Below, one piece after another: positions 13,601 through 23,830 of a DNA stretch of 64,000 nt. Each line of letters opens with the position of its first letter. The stretch's first letter is position 1. Where the stretch lies: the NCBI GenBank assembly GCA_903813345.2, contig CAIIXF020000012.1:25368184-25432183 (forward strand). The letters are read 5' to 3'. Below the pieces are notes generated by a model. That model was not told the origin of the DNA. It ran no database searches and was given only the letters and a program-made list of their open reading frames with translations. The DNA is from Owenia fusiformis. Its lineage: Eukaryota > Annelida > Polychaeta > Sabellida > Oweniidae. The translations under genes were made by a program, and so were the position numbers.

Positions 13601-16600
13601 TAGCCTCTAATACCCCCTAGTGGCACCATAGTTACCCTAATTGGTTCTCTAATAGGCCCCAATAGCACCCTAGTTGACCCAAATTGGTTCTCTAGTAGCC
13701 TCTAGTAGCACCCTAGATACCCCAATTGGTTCTCTAGTAGCACCCTAGTTGCCTCCATTGGTTCTCTGGTAACACCATTGTTTCCCAATTCGTTCTCTAG
13801 TAGCCCCTAGTAAACCCCTATTTATCCAATTGGTTCTCTTGTTGCCCCTAATAGCACCCTAACTACCACAAACGGTTCTCTAGTTGCCCCCGGTATTGCT
13901 CTAGTTAACCCCAATTGGTTCTCTAGTACCCCCAAGTGGCACCATAGTTACCCTAATTGGTTCTCAAATAGGCCCCAGTAGCACCCTAGTTACCCAAATT
14001 GGTTCTCTTGTGGCCTCTAGTAGCACCCTAGTTACCCTAATTGGTTCTCTAGTAGCACCCTAGTTGTCCCCATTGGTTCTCTTGTAACACCCTAGTTGCC
14101 CCAATTGGTTCTCTAGTGGCCTCTAGTAGCACCCTAGTTACCCCAATTGGTTCTCTAGTAGCACCCTATTTACCCCAATTGGTTCTCTAGTAGCACCCTA
14201 GTTGCCCCCATTAGTTCTCTAGTAACACCCTTGTTTCTCAATTGGTTCTCTAGTAGCCCCTATTAGCTCCCTAGTTGCCCTAATTGGTTTCTAGCAGCTT
14301 CTAATTGCGCCCTGGTTACTCTAATTGGTTCTCGAGTAGCCCCTAATGGCACCCTGATTGCCCCGCTTGTTTTTCTAGTAGCCCCTAGTGGCACCCTTGT
14401 TACCTGAATAGGTTCTCTAGTAGGCCCCCATAGCATACTAGTTACCCCAATTAATTCTCTAGTAGTACCTAGTTGGACCATACTTTCCCCAAATGGGTCT
14501 CTAGTACCCCCTAGTGGCACTCTAATTACCCTAATTGGTTTTCTTGTAGCCCCTAGTGACACCCTAGTTACCCCAAATCGGTTCTCTAGTAGCCCCTAGT
14601 ACAACCCTTGTTACCCAAATGGGTTCTCTAGTAAGTCCCTATAGCACCTTAGTTACCCCAATTGGTTCTCTAGTAGCATCCTTGTTACCCCAATTAGTTC
14701 TCTAGCACCCTCTAGTGGGAGTGTGGCACCCTAGTTACCCCAATTAGTATTATGTATCATTAATATGTTTATTTTTCTTGAAAATCACTATTTCAGAAGA
14801 ATGGGGTAGGGGTACCATAGTACATCTATAATTTGGAGTAATGTCATTTTGCATAGACCAAATATGTTACCTATGGTATTAATCTGCTGTTCATATTCTA
14901 TTAATGATATTTGGAAGTTTTAGTTATAATCCAATCATTATAAGTGCACCTAATGCTATATTTAAACAATGTGCAGTTTTATACTGGAAGCCAAAAACTG
15001 GCCAAAATATGATGAAAACAAGGGAAAAAATCAAATACCTTTAATTATTTTAACTGTTTGAACCTGGAATTCCTGGAACAAATTGGAAAATATATAAGAT
15101 ATCATGGAAAATCACAATAAAATTGATTAGATCAATATGTTTCCTTTAAAATTAGCAAATATAAATGCATTGAATTGAAAAAAAATTGAGAAAAATGGAC
15201 CCTTGGATGCACATATTGAAATGGCTGTACAGATTAATGCCGCAGTACTCAAATTACATCCGGCAGATTTGAATTCAGAACCTCTTAAATATACTGAAAA
15301 GTTACAAATACAGCATGCATCCAAAATTTCCATCATAAGTTGAAATATTGCAGGACTATATAATAATATAATAAGGTACACTATTTTGTATATCTTTAGA
15401 CATAGAATTGAGCAATAAAATATTTTCAATATTATTGTGATAAACAGCAGTGATATTGTTGATGTAAGTATAATATTTATAGGATATCCTATGATTTTGA
15501 TTTTTAACACTTTTCAAACCTTGCAGTCAATTTATTTCTAACTCAAATAATGAATTATAAGTAATATCTAACAATAATTTTCAATTACAAATAATGCTTC
15601 ATTATTATATCAGATACATCTCCAAAATGTCTCAAATTCGGTTAAAAAATCTACTTATGATGTCATAATAGATATGAAAATTAGCTAATTTGCATATTTT
15701 CTTGTTTGTAAACAAGGGGACATCAATAGCTTCATTTTGATATATCTATCATTTGAATTGGACAGATAACAGGTGTTCTGCGATCCGAAAGGTGATTTCT
15801 GATTAATTGATTATATTTTAAATGGTTGCTATGGAAACGGATGTTTTTGCAATTTTCGCCCCAAATTCAAACTTAGGTACAGGTGGATTTGAAAAGCCGA
15901 AGTCCTTAGCTTTACAACGGTACCTCATTTGTCCTTTTCCCCATGATGTATTTTGAAAAGTACTTTCCTGGCACATTTGACCATTGGTTCTACTCGCCTA
16001 ATATATTTACAGGATAAGTTTCACTATGGTCTTACAGAAAGGGGCAGAAGGCCTTCTTGAGGCGAGAAGGTCCGCTCTTTGAACGTGAAACCTAAATTAA
16101 CAAATGGCTAAAGGGCTCGGTCAAGTGATGGTCTAGTGTTGTGAAATATAATATACCATTATGGCATACACCTTCTTACCCCATCTCACTTCTTGCTCCG
16201 TAATGTAAAAAGAACAATACCTTCTTTTGATACGTCGACGTATGGTATAAGATCAAAGATATCGTCCTCCAGTGGAGCTCCATTATTCATCACGTACCAC
16301 AATATGTATTTACACAAGTGGTTACCTGAAATAACACTCACTAATGATGATTGCTGAATCGGCAAAATCGCTAATCGTCACTGGGGATGAATTGGAAACG
16401 AGGGAGGTTTTCGCCTCGTATCAAAATGGCTGCAGTGAAAAAGGAGCATTTGGTAAGATTTTTTCTTATCACGATTTCTGTGCTTTTGTCCTTCAAATAA
16501 CAACTAAATATTTTGCAAGTAAGTGGTTTGTGAGATTCGGTTTTAGAATATGACTACACCTTAGAAATTAATGCAGTCATTGTTGCAAATTGATCCCCTC

Positions 16601-18187
16601 GCTTATTAAAAGAGGAAAGTTTTTCGCAAGTTTAACATTTCTTCTTATCATTGAAGAATGTGCCTCGCTTCCTAAGTGAGAGAATTGATTTGTAAATATC
16701 TCAGCAATGACTGGATTGATTTCTGAGTTGTAATCAAGTTTACGAACTATTTACCTCCAAAATATTTAGTTGTAATTTTAAAAATAAAAGCACGAAAATC
16801 GTGAAAAGAAAAAATCTTACCAAATGCTCCGTTTTCTTTCGCGGCCATTTTGATACGAGGCAAAACCTCCCTCGTTTCCAGTTCATCCCCAGTGAACATA
16901 GATATAGTTATTTATAATGCCTCGATGAGAGGATTTTCTGCTAGCATCACCTGACACTAAGGCACAACCAAGAACTTACAACAAGAACGATCGTAATGAC
17001 GTGATATTTGTCAAGGATTTGAGGTAGCTGTTCAAAGGCAGAAAATACCTATATCACACATATAGCCCCCCGACGCTCATATACTCCAAAGTGGAGGTTC
17101 AAAATGGTTTCTAGCTCAAAAAAGATTTCGGTAACACTCGTGTTTTATACTTGATTATAAAATATAAATGTTTTACGAACATTTTAACGAAAACATCATC
17201 TTAAAGGCAGAATCAGATCTATGGGGGTGAAAAAATTACAAGCAATGTGTACAATTGACCGACTAATATATTCCTTTCAATCTCAAATACAATATCTCCC
17301 AAAAGATTCACGCTATGCTATAAATTAGTTATATATTGGTTTATAAATTAGTTATAATGGATTCAAAGTGCAAAAAATGAGTGAAAAATGTTTAAATTCT
17401 CCGACATAGCCTAATAAGAATGGTAACCATTCTAAAAGAAAAATGATACGTTATTGTAAATAATATCGTATCTTTAGTTTTCCTGAAATAAAGTATGCAC
17501 TTTGGTGATTTTAAGAAAATAGACATGAAAAGGAATGACATGAGCCACAAATATTCTAAAATTGAAACAATTTTTTGTTGGGCTGCTCATATACCCCAAC
17601 ATGGATGATCTAAAATGTTTTCAAGCTTCAATTTGAAAGCGAAGTCGATGGCTAAGTTGATTATAAAATATAAAGTTGTCCGTTATGCACCTTTATCACA
17701 AATTCGTTTTTAAGCCAGATGGTGATCAATTACCTTAAATTCTAAAAGAAGTCATTGTACTTTTAAAATGCTTTAACATTAACCAACTACGTGTAACTGT
17801 TCGTGTGTGTATGTAAACTTAAAATATTTAGAACTGATAATAGAGACAAACGACCCATGATGAACTCACCATACTCTATACATGGAGTGAAAATGGTGTC
17901 ATCATTCTTAATTGCATTAATATAACTTGTTATAAGTATAAATATTGACGTTCAAACTACACGACGACGATGTTAAGAGCGAACGTTCATAATACATACA
18001 AGCTAATTTGAAAATAAAAAGATGTTTGACCTGATCTTGTCCAACCATCCACTAAAATGTCGTCGGGCCTCATCTGCCAGGTCTCGAGTTGCTCTAAACT
18101 TCCTCTGTGCATGTATGCTGGGAAAAGAAGCCCCTTGTGGCAGATAGGCTCCTTCATTCTTCTAAACATAGCCATATTCTCAGACAT
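1514..18187 (-). CDS. Cytosolic sulfotransferase, 7 coding exons (gene span)
   Basis: Sulfotransferase_1 family enzyme, predicted to transfer sulfonate from PAPS to a hydroxyl or amine acceptor in the cytosol; the substrate cannot be told. Coding exons in order are 18187-18031, 16325-16221, 8117-7972, 6844-6715, 3474-3380, 2930-2765 and 1623-1514. All phases agree and give 302 aa, normal for SULT enzymes (about 290-300). Landmarks: PAPS loop position WTRSGNH (49-55), catalytic His120 in SHIP, 3'-phosphate residues Arg142 and Ser150 in RNIKDATNS, YGSW and YEDM blocks, and the C-terminal RKG..GDWK signature (from 265). The dimer-type motif KNNFTVAQSD ends in Asp rather than Glu. The start is the first in-frame ATG (A at -3); an in-frame TAG lies upstream. 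Odd points: the canonical PKSGT loop is replaced by TRSGN, one acceptor appears to be TG, and the introns are packed with inverted-repeat elements. No premature stop is seen. Confidence 0.85.
2765..2930 (-). CDS. Sulfotransferase exon 6 (apparent TG acceptor)
   Basis: Encodes DLEGAVRKIAKF... through ...FSTPYLRK, the ED.K.....I.K(F) and MK..P region. The donor gtatgt leaves phase 1, fitting the last exon. To keep the standard spacing after YEDM the exon must begin at GAT (2930), where the preceding dinucleotide is TG, not AG. The only phase-compatible AG lies 24 nt inside, before ATT at 2906, and would delete eight residues (DLEGAVRK). The upstream sequence is pyrimidine-rich with a cctaat branch-like motif. 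Confidence 0.72.
2950..3193 (-). pseudogene. Fragment of a repetitive N-terminal exon, family uncertain
   Basis: Open frame from an ATG at 3193 reading MTSLSDDKMAAASTSRF then ...LLESKDSQNTKKN.... The 'acidic stretch, then N-T-K-K' pattern recalls the N-terminal leader of ZMYM2/QRICH1-like or Crypton-derived proteins that are amplified in invertebrates. That assignment is weak. Upstream on the minus strand there is an attggtca CCAAT-like motif. It sits in the 0.45-kb intron between sulfotransferase exons 5 and 6, in the same orientation, with no continuation, so it is probably an inserted gene fragment. Confidence 0.35.
3380..3474 (-). CDS. Sulfotransferase exon 5
   Basis: Encodes V(180)PYGSWIEHTKEWW... 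through ...MQYEDMLD, matching the GSW..H...WW and YEDM blocks of the family. The acceptor is ctgtag, the donor gtaaga. It starts in phase 1 (fits exon 4) and ends in phase 0, which matters for the doubtful acceptor of exon 6. Confidence 0.82.
3713..6709. mobile_element. Foldback element built of head-to-head tandem arrays
   Basis: Inverted-repeat element of about 3.0 kb. The outer arms (3713-3900 and 6520-6709) are long reverse complements sharing gtccctg tips, a tttcgttgtccggtacttt block and a caggggcaaaa block. Inside, units of roughly 150-200 bp containing 'gcggccatcttgcattctgg', a 'cgattccagg' block and a 'gttacatggtaag' block are tandemly repeated. They run in one orientation up to about 4950 and in the opposite one from there to 6520, so the whole folds on itself. 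No transposase is visible. It lies in the sulfotransferase intron between exons 4 and 5. Confidence 0.8.
6715..6844 (-). CDS. Sulfotransferase exon 4 (3'-phosphate loop)
   Basis: Encodes VILQLRNIKDATNS... through ...TLDEWIHEQLKGE. Arg142 and Ser150 keep the RN.KD....S spacing that contacts the 3'-phosphate of PAPS in family structures. The acceptor is tgtgtag, the donor gtaatt, phase 0 to 1. The foldback array at 3713-6709 begins only about 4-5 bp past this donor, so the donor context is partly element sequence. Confidence 0.8.
6845..7971. other. Sulfotransferase intron 3
   Basis: Intron between exons 3 and 4. Apart from the 7041-7095 copy of the repeat at the window start it holds no element I can define. 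Plus-strand ORFs at 6893-7283 have no recognisable family and run against the gene. Confidence 0.4.
7972..8117 (-). CDS. Sulfotransferase exon 3 (exon B)
   Basis: Encodes V(88)KDGADPF... through ...KPRMVCSHIPYRLMP...KVK (135-136). It contains the catalytic-type His120 in SHIP, equivalent to KTHLP in SULT1 enzymes, whose Lys is Ser here. The acceptor is tttttag and the donor gtaagt; the exon ends in phase 0. Its duplicate is at 117-262. Confidence 0.83.
8395..8975 (+). repeat. Two direct copies of a ~360-bp module
   Basis: The block with 'ccgtttccatagcaacca', 'aatcagaaatca' and 'gcatatctattatgacgtca' (8415-8605) recurs diverged at 8758-8945 with the same order of sub-motifs. It is an internal tandem duplication in the left arm of the 7.6-kb element. 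Confidence 0.65.
9720..10860 (+). repeat. Three tandem units of about 400 bp
   Basis: The marker 'cttccaaatatcat.aatgg' with 'gaacagca.attaata' starts units at about 9725, 10115 (diverged) and 10520. A second marker, 'atttgtctaaatataatta', follows at about 9980, 10390 and 10725. One further unit in inverse orientation lies at 14757-15040. The small ORFs here are not conserved between units. Confidence 0.72.
12060..14750 (+). repeat. Minisatellite with higher-order structure
   Basis: Dozens of degenerate units of roughly 25-45 bp built on 'caattggttctctagtagc' plus 'ccctagtagcaccctagtta'. A distinctive sub-block (a 'ttgttgcccctaatagcacc' unit followed by a 'ggtattgctctagttaac' unit) recurs near 12595, 12970, 13335 and 13840. 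This gives a higher-order period of about 370 bp, once about 500. ORFs that appear here are simple translations of the repeat. Confidence 0.9.
14757..15942 (-). repeat. Right arm of the 7.6-kb inverted repeat
   Basis: Reverse-complement copy, with gaps, of the left arm. 14757-15045 matches 9600-9890, 15200-15360 matches 9430-9600 and 15655-15942 matches 8314-8600. The middle parts are diverged or replaced. Confidence 0.75.
16221..16325 (-). CDS. Sulfotransferase exon 2 (exon A)
   Basis: Encodes NHLCKYILWYVMNN... through ...IPYVDVSKE, equivalent to the helix after the PAPS loop and the segment leading to the substrate pocket. The acceptor is ttcag and the donor gtattg, phase 1 at both ends. 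Its duplicate is at 459-563. The intron that follows is about 8.1 kb, enlarged by the inverted-repeat element at 8314-15942. Confidence 0.82.
16379..16894. mobile_element. Foldback MITE, 516 bp, CACTGGGGATGA ends
   Basis: Arms of about 200 bp read inward as CACTGGGGATGAA.TGGAAA then 'cgagggaggttt', 'tatcaaaatggc' and 'gagcatttggtaagatt' on both strands. The flanking five bases differ, so no target-site duplication remains. It lies in the first sulfotransferase intron, 54 bp from exon 2. Confidence 0.78.
18031..18187 (-). CDS. Sulfotransferase exon 1
   Basis: Encodes the N-terminus, MSENMAMFRRMKEP..., through ...RPDDILVDGWTRS, ending in the first half of the PAPS-binding loop. The donor after 18031 is gtcaaa, weak at +3 to +6. 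The exon ends in phase 1 and joins the next exon to give SGNH. Several Met codons (1, 5, 7, 11) make the exact start uncertain, but the first has A at -3. Confidence 0.75.
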
Positions 18188-20124
18188 TTTATGCAAGATA
18201 CATGTAGCTCTAGACGACAAAGAAACCTCTGACTACAGATTCGATCAACTTACACAGATATAGGTCACTATACAATCACGTGACGTCTGAAATGTTCGTG
18301 TTTTGGAAATCCAACATCTTTGTCATAGGTCAACATAATCGATCTTGTATACTTGAAAAAACAAATGGTGTAGACAGGATCTAAGAAACAAAACTTATGT
18401 CAAACAAAAGAAGACATATCAGATTGAAACTGTGAAAGTGAATTAGGGTTGGTGAAGCGTATAGAGTTTCCGACGAGTACAACGTACATTCTAGAAAAAC
18501 TAGATGTATTGGTGTCAATTAGTAGTTACAGTTCGCACGGAACTGGGGACATCTTTTTACCGTAACATTATGGCGTCAAAATACCAAAACAAAACAATGA
18601 TCAATATCTAAGCACATGTGCCAAAGGGAAAGGACCAAACGTTGTTATGGAACTTAGCAAGAAAATGCAAACTCTAAGTGCATACCAGTCAAGAAAAACA
18701 AACCCCATATATTCCAAAATCATGATCTAACGTAAAAAGAAACAATGTCTAATACCCCCTTTCCCCCACCATTCAAGAGCCGATATCACAATCAAAGACC
18801 AGAACACCAAGGGACATTTCATTCATTCATACTGAAGTCATAGAGCGCAAACAGCCTACAACGTCAAAAACGACGAGCGTCACATTTTTTCAAGTTTAGT
18901 CAACCTAAAAACAAAATGCTTTATCCTTATTTAATCATAATAAAATTCACAGGGTAGCAAGATCTCGAGGACAATATTTCTAAAATGTTTTTGAATATTG
19001 AAAAACAGTCGGGAAATTCACTTTTGGCAGTTTGGGGCGTTGGTAAAAATTGATATGTGTGGAATTTGTGGTGCGTCACATATTTTTCTCGAAAGTCTCG
19101 AAAATCAGCTCATTATTTTGATGTTATTTGCAAAATAAACAAACCGGTTGTTGTTTTGTAAATTTCGCCGAGACAGTGTTGTGCAGTTAATCTTTCATTC
19201 AAATCAAACCTAAATAAGAAGGTCAAATAAAGGTAAACTTGCCCCTTGCCCCCTTTGGATGAAAAACCTTACATAAATCGAAAATCCTAGCAAGCGTCCA
19301 TATAAGAAAATTCGAATTGTAACCGTACACATGGTTAATTGAACAAAATGTGAAAATTTCACGGTATTCTAATTATTATTTCAAAAGTTATCCTAATTTC
19401 AACGAACCGGTCAAGGGTAAAGTGTTACGTCTTACAACGTATTTTACGATGTTGGGGTAGTTTTAACTTTAAAAATATGGCAGATCACATCAAACCTTTC
19501 GAGGAAAAATAGTATCACTGAAATGCTTATAAAAAAACTTCAAAATGATATATGACACACATGCTCAGCTTTTTTACTTAGGTGGCTATTAACTTTTAAA
19601 GGTGATATTAGCCCGTATTATTATGAGATGAAACGTTATAATGGTCCTAAATGGGATTTTAAACTACAATCTTCATCTTTTCGACGTACATATAAACGGA
19701 AATAAACGGGCGTATCTCTGCTACCAGTACGTACAGGTACATCTGAAAAACATTCAATTATTTCCAATTGACACCATAAATTATTCTTTGTCAAAAATGA
19801 GGGGTTACAAACAACTGGCATATTTTGAATACTTTTAAAACCAAAATATTTCTTTGTTTAACCCAACATTCCACAAAAACTAAGTAAATGGCTGTCAATG
19901 CATAACAACTGAATGTTTCCTCGATGTACTGGGAGCAATATGGACGTATTGCTAGGTAAGGACACGCTACCAAACGTTCACAGACTACCAAATTAAATTA
20001 CGCCTACTTTTTGAATGAAATGAAAATACTTTACCATACGCGTTTCCATCCCTGTAACAGCCTGAATAAAACTAATAATATCATCAAAAACTTTGATTAA
20101 GACATTCCTTCCTGTCAGCACATT
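18188..20124. other. Intergenic DNA upstream of sulfotransferase
   Basis: No gene seen. The promoter and 5' untranslated region of the minus-strand sulfotransferase should lie here, but I cannot place a TATA box or an upstream non-coding exon with confidence. The short ORFs at 18057-18263 and 19636-20277 have no family features. Confidence 0.4.
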
Positions 20125-20373
20125 AAAGGCCCCCTCACACATGAACAAATCCACTGAGCGCAGTCTTGAGAATAGGAATTGAGTAAAATTCGTTCCCATT
20201 AGTACGTGTACGCTGTACTTTGCTGGGGTGTTCGTATATGTAAGTACCCCTTCGGAAAGCTTCGGAAGCATGCCCAAAGATGCACTTCAGTTCGCATGTT
20301 TACGTTCCCAATCGCCAGAATTGACTTCGTAAGACTGCGTTTGGTGGATTCGTTCATATGTTAGGGGGCCTTT
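20125..20373. mobile_element. MITE with AAAGGCCCCCT ends, 249 bp
   Basis: The left end AAAGGCCCCCTCACACATG (20125) is matched by the right end's reverse complement (ttcatatgttagggggcc then ttt, to 20373). A TA dinucleotide flanks the AAGG...CCTT core on both sides. The centre has no ORF. The superfamily is not determined. Confidence 0.55.
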
Positions 20374-20686
20374 ATGATTAGTTCTTCAACTGACAAACAA
20401 TGTCAATATGTAAGAACTGAATTTGTTCATTTATTAACCCCAATGCATGTACCCAAAGATACAGACAACCCGTTTTTTCATCAAAAGTCTGTTAAATTGT
20501 CCTCCTTACAAAATGTACATCAGCGGATCGAAACGCGTAGCGTATTTTCGTAGCGTACAACATGAAATACGCTATAGTTAGGTTTACTTTCAATTTGGTA
20601 GTCTACTTTTTGTAGTAGTTCCTCACCTGGCAATACATTCATACCTTTCCCAGTACGTCGCATCAGAGAACCACTCAGTTACCCTA

Positions 20687-21486
20687 CTATCACACCAAAC
20701 TAGTTCTCACTACGTTCTCGAAAACGGGCTTCAACTGTGTACGAACGGACTGGACGTACTAAGAACCGTTTGGGATCTATTTACAAACTTCATCGAACGT
20801 ACTCGAACGGGTAGGTCCTCTAGAACTTAGACAATGCTCAAAATGTTTTCGTGGTCGTCACGTTCTACAATTAGAACGAGTGACAACGTACTAACGACGA
20901 GCTAGACGTACTACGAACGGAACCGTCGTACTTCAATCCTACTAGGGACGTTTTAACAACGAGTGGAACTGTCTGAGGACGTGTTGAGAACGAGGTAGAA
21001 CTCATTGCAAACGGGTTTAAACTAATTAAGAACGTATTTAACACTGCTTATGAATGAGTTAGCAAAAATAAAGCTATCACACCAAACAAGTTGCCACTGC
21101 GTTCTTCAAAACTGGTTCTAAACTGTGTGCGAACGGAATGAACGTAGCTGCAACTTTCTAAGGTCTATTTACGAACTTTATGAACGTTCTCAGACGGGAA
21201 TGTGATTTTAGAATTTTGAATCGATTCAAAATTCGATTCCGACCATACCGTTCTGTTATCAGAGGTCATTATGACCTTCTAGACTAAGGGACGCGTTCTA
21301 CGGCGTTGCACACCGACGTGGTGCGACCTGAACGAACTGCGAACGAGATGGACGTATTGAAGACTGTTTAAGAACGAAGAAGCTAATTATTACAGACATA
21401 TTTCCCGACCACAGCCAGTTTGAGCCCGTTTTACGACGTTTTCGTAGGACTGGCAAGAACGGGTAAGAACGAGTTTGGTGTGATAG
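20687..21486. mobile_element. Inverted-repeat element with CTATCACACCAAAC ends
   Basis: The left end CTATCACACCAAACTAGTTC (20687) is mirrored by gaacgagtttggtgtgatag ending at 21486. A third, internal copy of the tip (ctatcacaccaaac) at about 21073 starts a second left-type half. The flanks carry 'gttacc' and 'gttact', a possible diverged target duplication. The interior is rich in 'gaacg' and 'acgta' words, and I see no coding region. Confidence 0.65.
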
Positions 21487-23394
21487 GGGGGGTTACTGAC
21501 TTGTCACAATAAGGAAAACATAAGGAACATAGACCACAAAAACTATGAGCGGAGCGGGGTGTAGATTTCCAAACAAACTCCCCCTCCCTCCATTCACAGA
21601 TTTATTTTTAATTGTATTTTTATTTTATTGTATTATTATTTCATTTTTAAATAAAGAGCAACGACATCCAGTTTGTGACTGATAGTATTTATTACAGGTC
21701 GTTTAAACCTCCACTGCCTATAGCTTATCGTTAGCAAAATATTGACTTTGGCATGCTGGTGGCTTGCGCCTTTTTAAATAGATCTCATACCTTTAGAACC
21801 ATATCCTTATGCCCGGGTTTTCATGATACGTTTTAGTTAACGTATTCCACGTATGTAATGATTAAATAGACATAAGTGTATAAGCGATAAGTATATTTCA
21901 GCTATTGAAAGTCATTCGCAACTATAATAGTTCTGATAGAGATGCGACGGTGCCATCTTTTAAATAAAATAAAGTTAAACTTGATCTACACGTAGGTCTC
22001 CTCAACCTAATAACAGTGCTTTGTTTATTTACGGCCGGATAGTACTTTCGTTAGAGAAGTTCATACTTCATACCCATCAACATGTTTGAATTTTTGGGAG
22101 GGTGTAATGATGAAATAAAATTAATTTGTTTTTCAACTCCGAAGTTTCGTTATGAAACGAAATTCTGAAGTGTTTAACATTTCAATACAGTTATCTCCCA
22201 AAATGAAAACGCAACCTTCCGTTTAATACAAAGATTTGACGAAGACGGTCTGCAGAGCCAAAAGAAATCCGATACTAAATTGGACAAAAATGTATTTGCA
22301 TTTTCTATTCAGCAACAAATCCTCATATTTGTATATCCCTCAGAAATGTTATGTTAAACTGCTACAGTTCAATATCTGTCTTTGGGTTTCTGAACATTTC
22401 ATTTCTCCAAATACGTCTCTTGTAAACCAGCTGGAATACACAGAATACAATTCCTTTGAGTTCTGCATAGTCAACTGCATAGGGGAATTGACTATAATAT
22501 ATTAGTAGAACCTCAGAGCCGTATATACAGCACTCCATGAAAATTGTACATATACTGAAAGGTAAGGCAATAAAAGAAAATTATTTATAAAATGTTATTA
22601 ACATGCTTAATGCAAATCAAGTTAACACATTCAAAGACAATACAAAGCAGATAAAATAATGCATAGAAATAATATATTTTGACTCAAAACAAAATTATTT
22701 AAATATCGATTTATGGCGACTAGCATATCTCAGGCTAGATTTAATCGTCATCCAGGAAACAAAGTGGAAATTGTAAAAATCACAATCTAGATACTGTAAT
22801 ACTACAGTGCCCTTGTTTCGTTTTTGGTGTCAACTTTCTCTGTATAAACAAATAGCTTAATAACAAGTTTATTTTTGCAAGTTTTTGTTAGCATTTGATA
22901 CCCAAATGGTTTCCGGACTAACTGTGAGGATTATAGTTTCATGGACACTTCCGATTAGCCAATGCTATTTGGGTCTTAGTTAAACAGGGAATTCGATGGG
23001 GTCTTTTCCCTCGAATATCTAGAACTAGATTCAACAATGATTTAGGAATATACAGACTTTGGAAGTTCATCAATTGAATGTAAAGGTCAAGGTCAAACAC
23101 CAAGGTCGGGACATTTGAGGTGAGTTTTGCAGAATGGACCATTCGTTGGAGCTTTGTTAAAAGATCTCCTTGCGCTGTGCTACTCTGAACAGTGTTGCAA
23201 AAAGAATTGTGTTAAACATATATTAATTTCTTGCTTTCGCACGATATCTGATCTTTTATATATGATTTTTTATCTGGTTGCAAAATAATGCGACATCAAA
23301 ATTGATCTAAATGACAGTAGGCGAAATAAGGGATTACGAAGTACATAAAATAAGCAAACCCGCGAAAATAACAAAAGTATCAGCCCAACCGATG
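21487..23394. other. Intergenic, nothing recognised
   Basis: AT-rich DNA with only short unconvincing ORFs (for example 22236-22505). No repeats, RNA genes or exons were recognised by eye. Confidence 0.35.
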
Positions 23395-23830
23395 GGGTAG
23401 TCTTACACAACTGCCATCTATCACGAGACAGTCTTACACAGCTTCCAACTACCATGAGGTACGTAGTCTTACAACTGCCGACTACCATGAGATAGTCGTA
23501 CATAACTGCCATGAAGTAGGATTACACAACTACCATGATGTAAACTTACACAACTGCCAACTACAATGAGGTAGTCTAACACAACTGCCAACTACCATTA
23601 TGTAGTCTTACACCAATGCCAACTACCATTAGATTTCACACAACTGCCAACTGCAAAAGGTAGTCTTACGCAACTGCCTACTAGCATGAGGTAGTCTCAC
23701 AGAACTGCCGACTACCATGAGGTAGTCCTACACAACTGCCAACTACCATTCGATAGTCGTGCACAACTGCCAACTGCCATGAGGTAGTCTTACAAAAATG
23801 TAAACTACATGTACCATAGGGTAGTCTACA
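23395..23830 (+). repeat. Minisatellite, unit about 35 bp
   Basis: Tandem degenerate units with consensus close to 'gtagtcttacacaactgcc' plus 'aactaccatgag', about twelve copies. Unit sequences drift, there are no unique spacers between perfect repeats, and the flanks are ordinary, so this is not a CRISPR array. The minus-strand ORFs are repeat translations. Confidence 0.85.

Larger units (their letters stand above)
8314..15942. mobile_element. 7.6-kb inverted-repeat element, no transposase
   Basis: The ends are long imperfect inverted repeats. The left end begins ggggaaaaggacaaatgagg (8314) and the right end is its reverse complement (to 15942). Homology continues inward: 8314-8600 pairs with 15655-15942, 9430-9600 with 15200-15360, and 9600-9890 with 14757-15045. 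Inside are tandem units of about 400 bp (9720-10860) and a 2.7-kb minisatellite (12060-14750). No ORF resembles a transposase, so it is a large non-autonomous element or composite. I see no clear target-site duplication. It splits the intron between sulfotransferase exons 2 and 3. Confidence 0.72.

Noticed and set aside
18188-18220. Upstream extension of the sulfotransferase first exon
   Set aside because: The longer frame begins with TTG, not ATG; the first in-frame ATG is at 18187 and a TAG lies upstream.
19636-20277. Cluster of ORFs as a candidate gene between the two genes
   Set aside because: They lie on both strands, overlap each other, lack splice-compatible joins, and one runs into a MITE.
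23395-23830. Possible CRISPR array
   Set aside because: Repeats are degenerate and contiguous with no unique spacers, and this is animal nuclear DNA.
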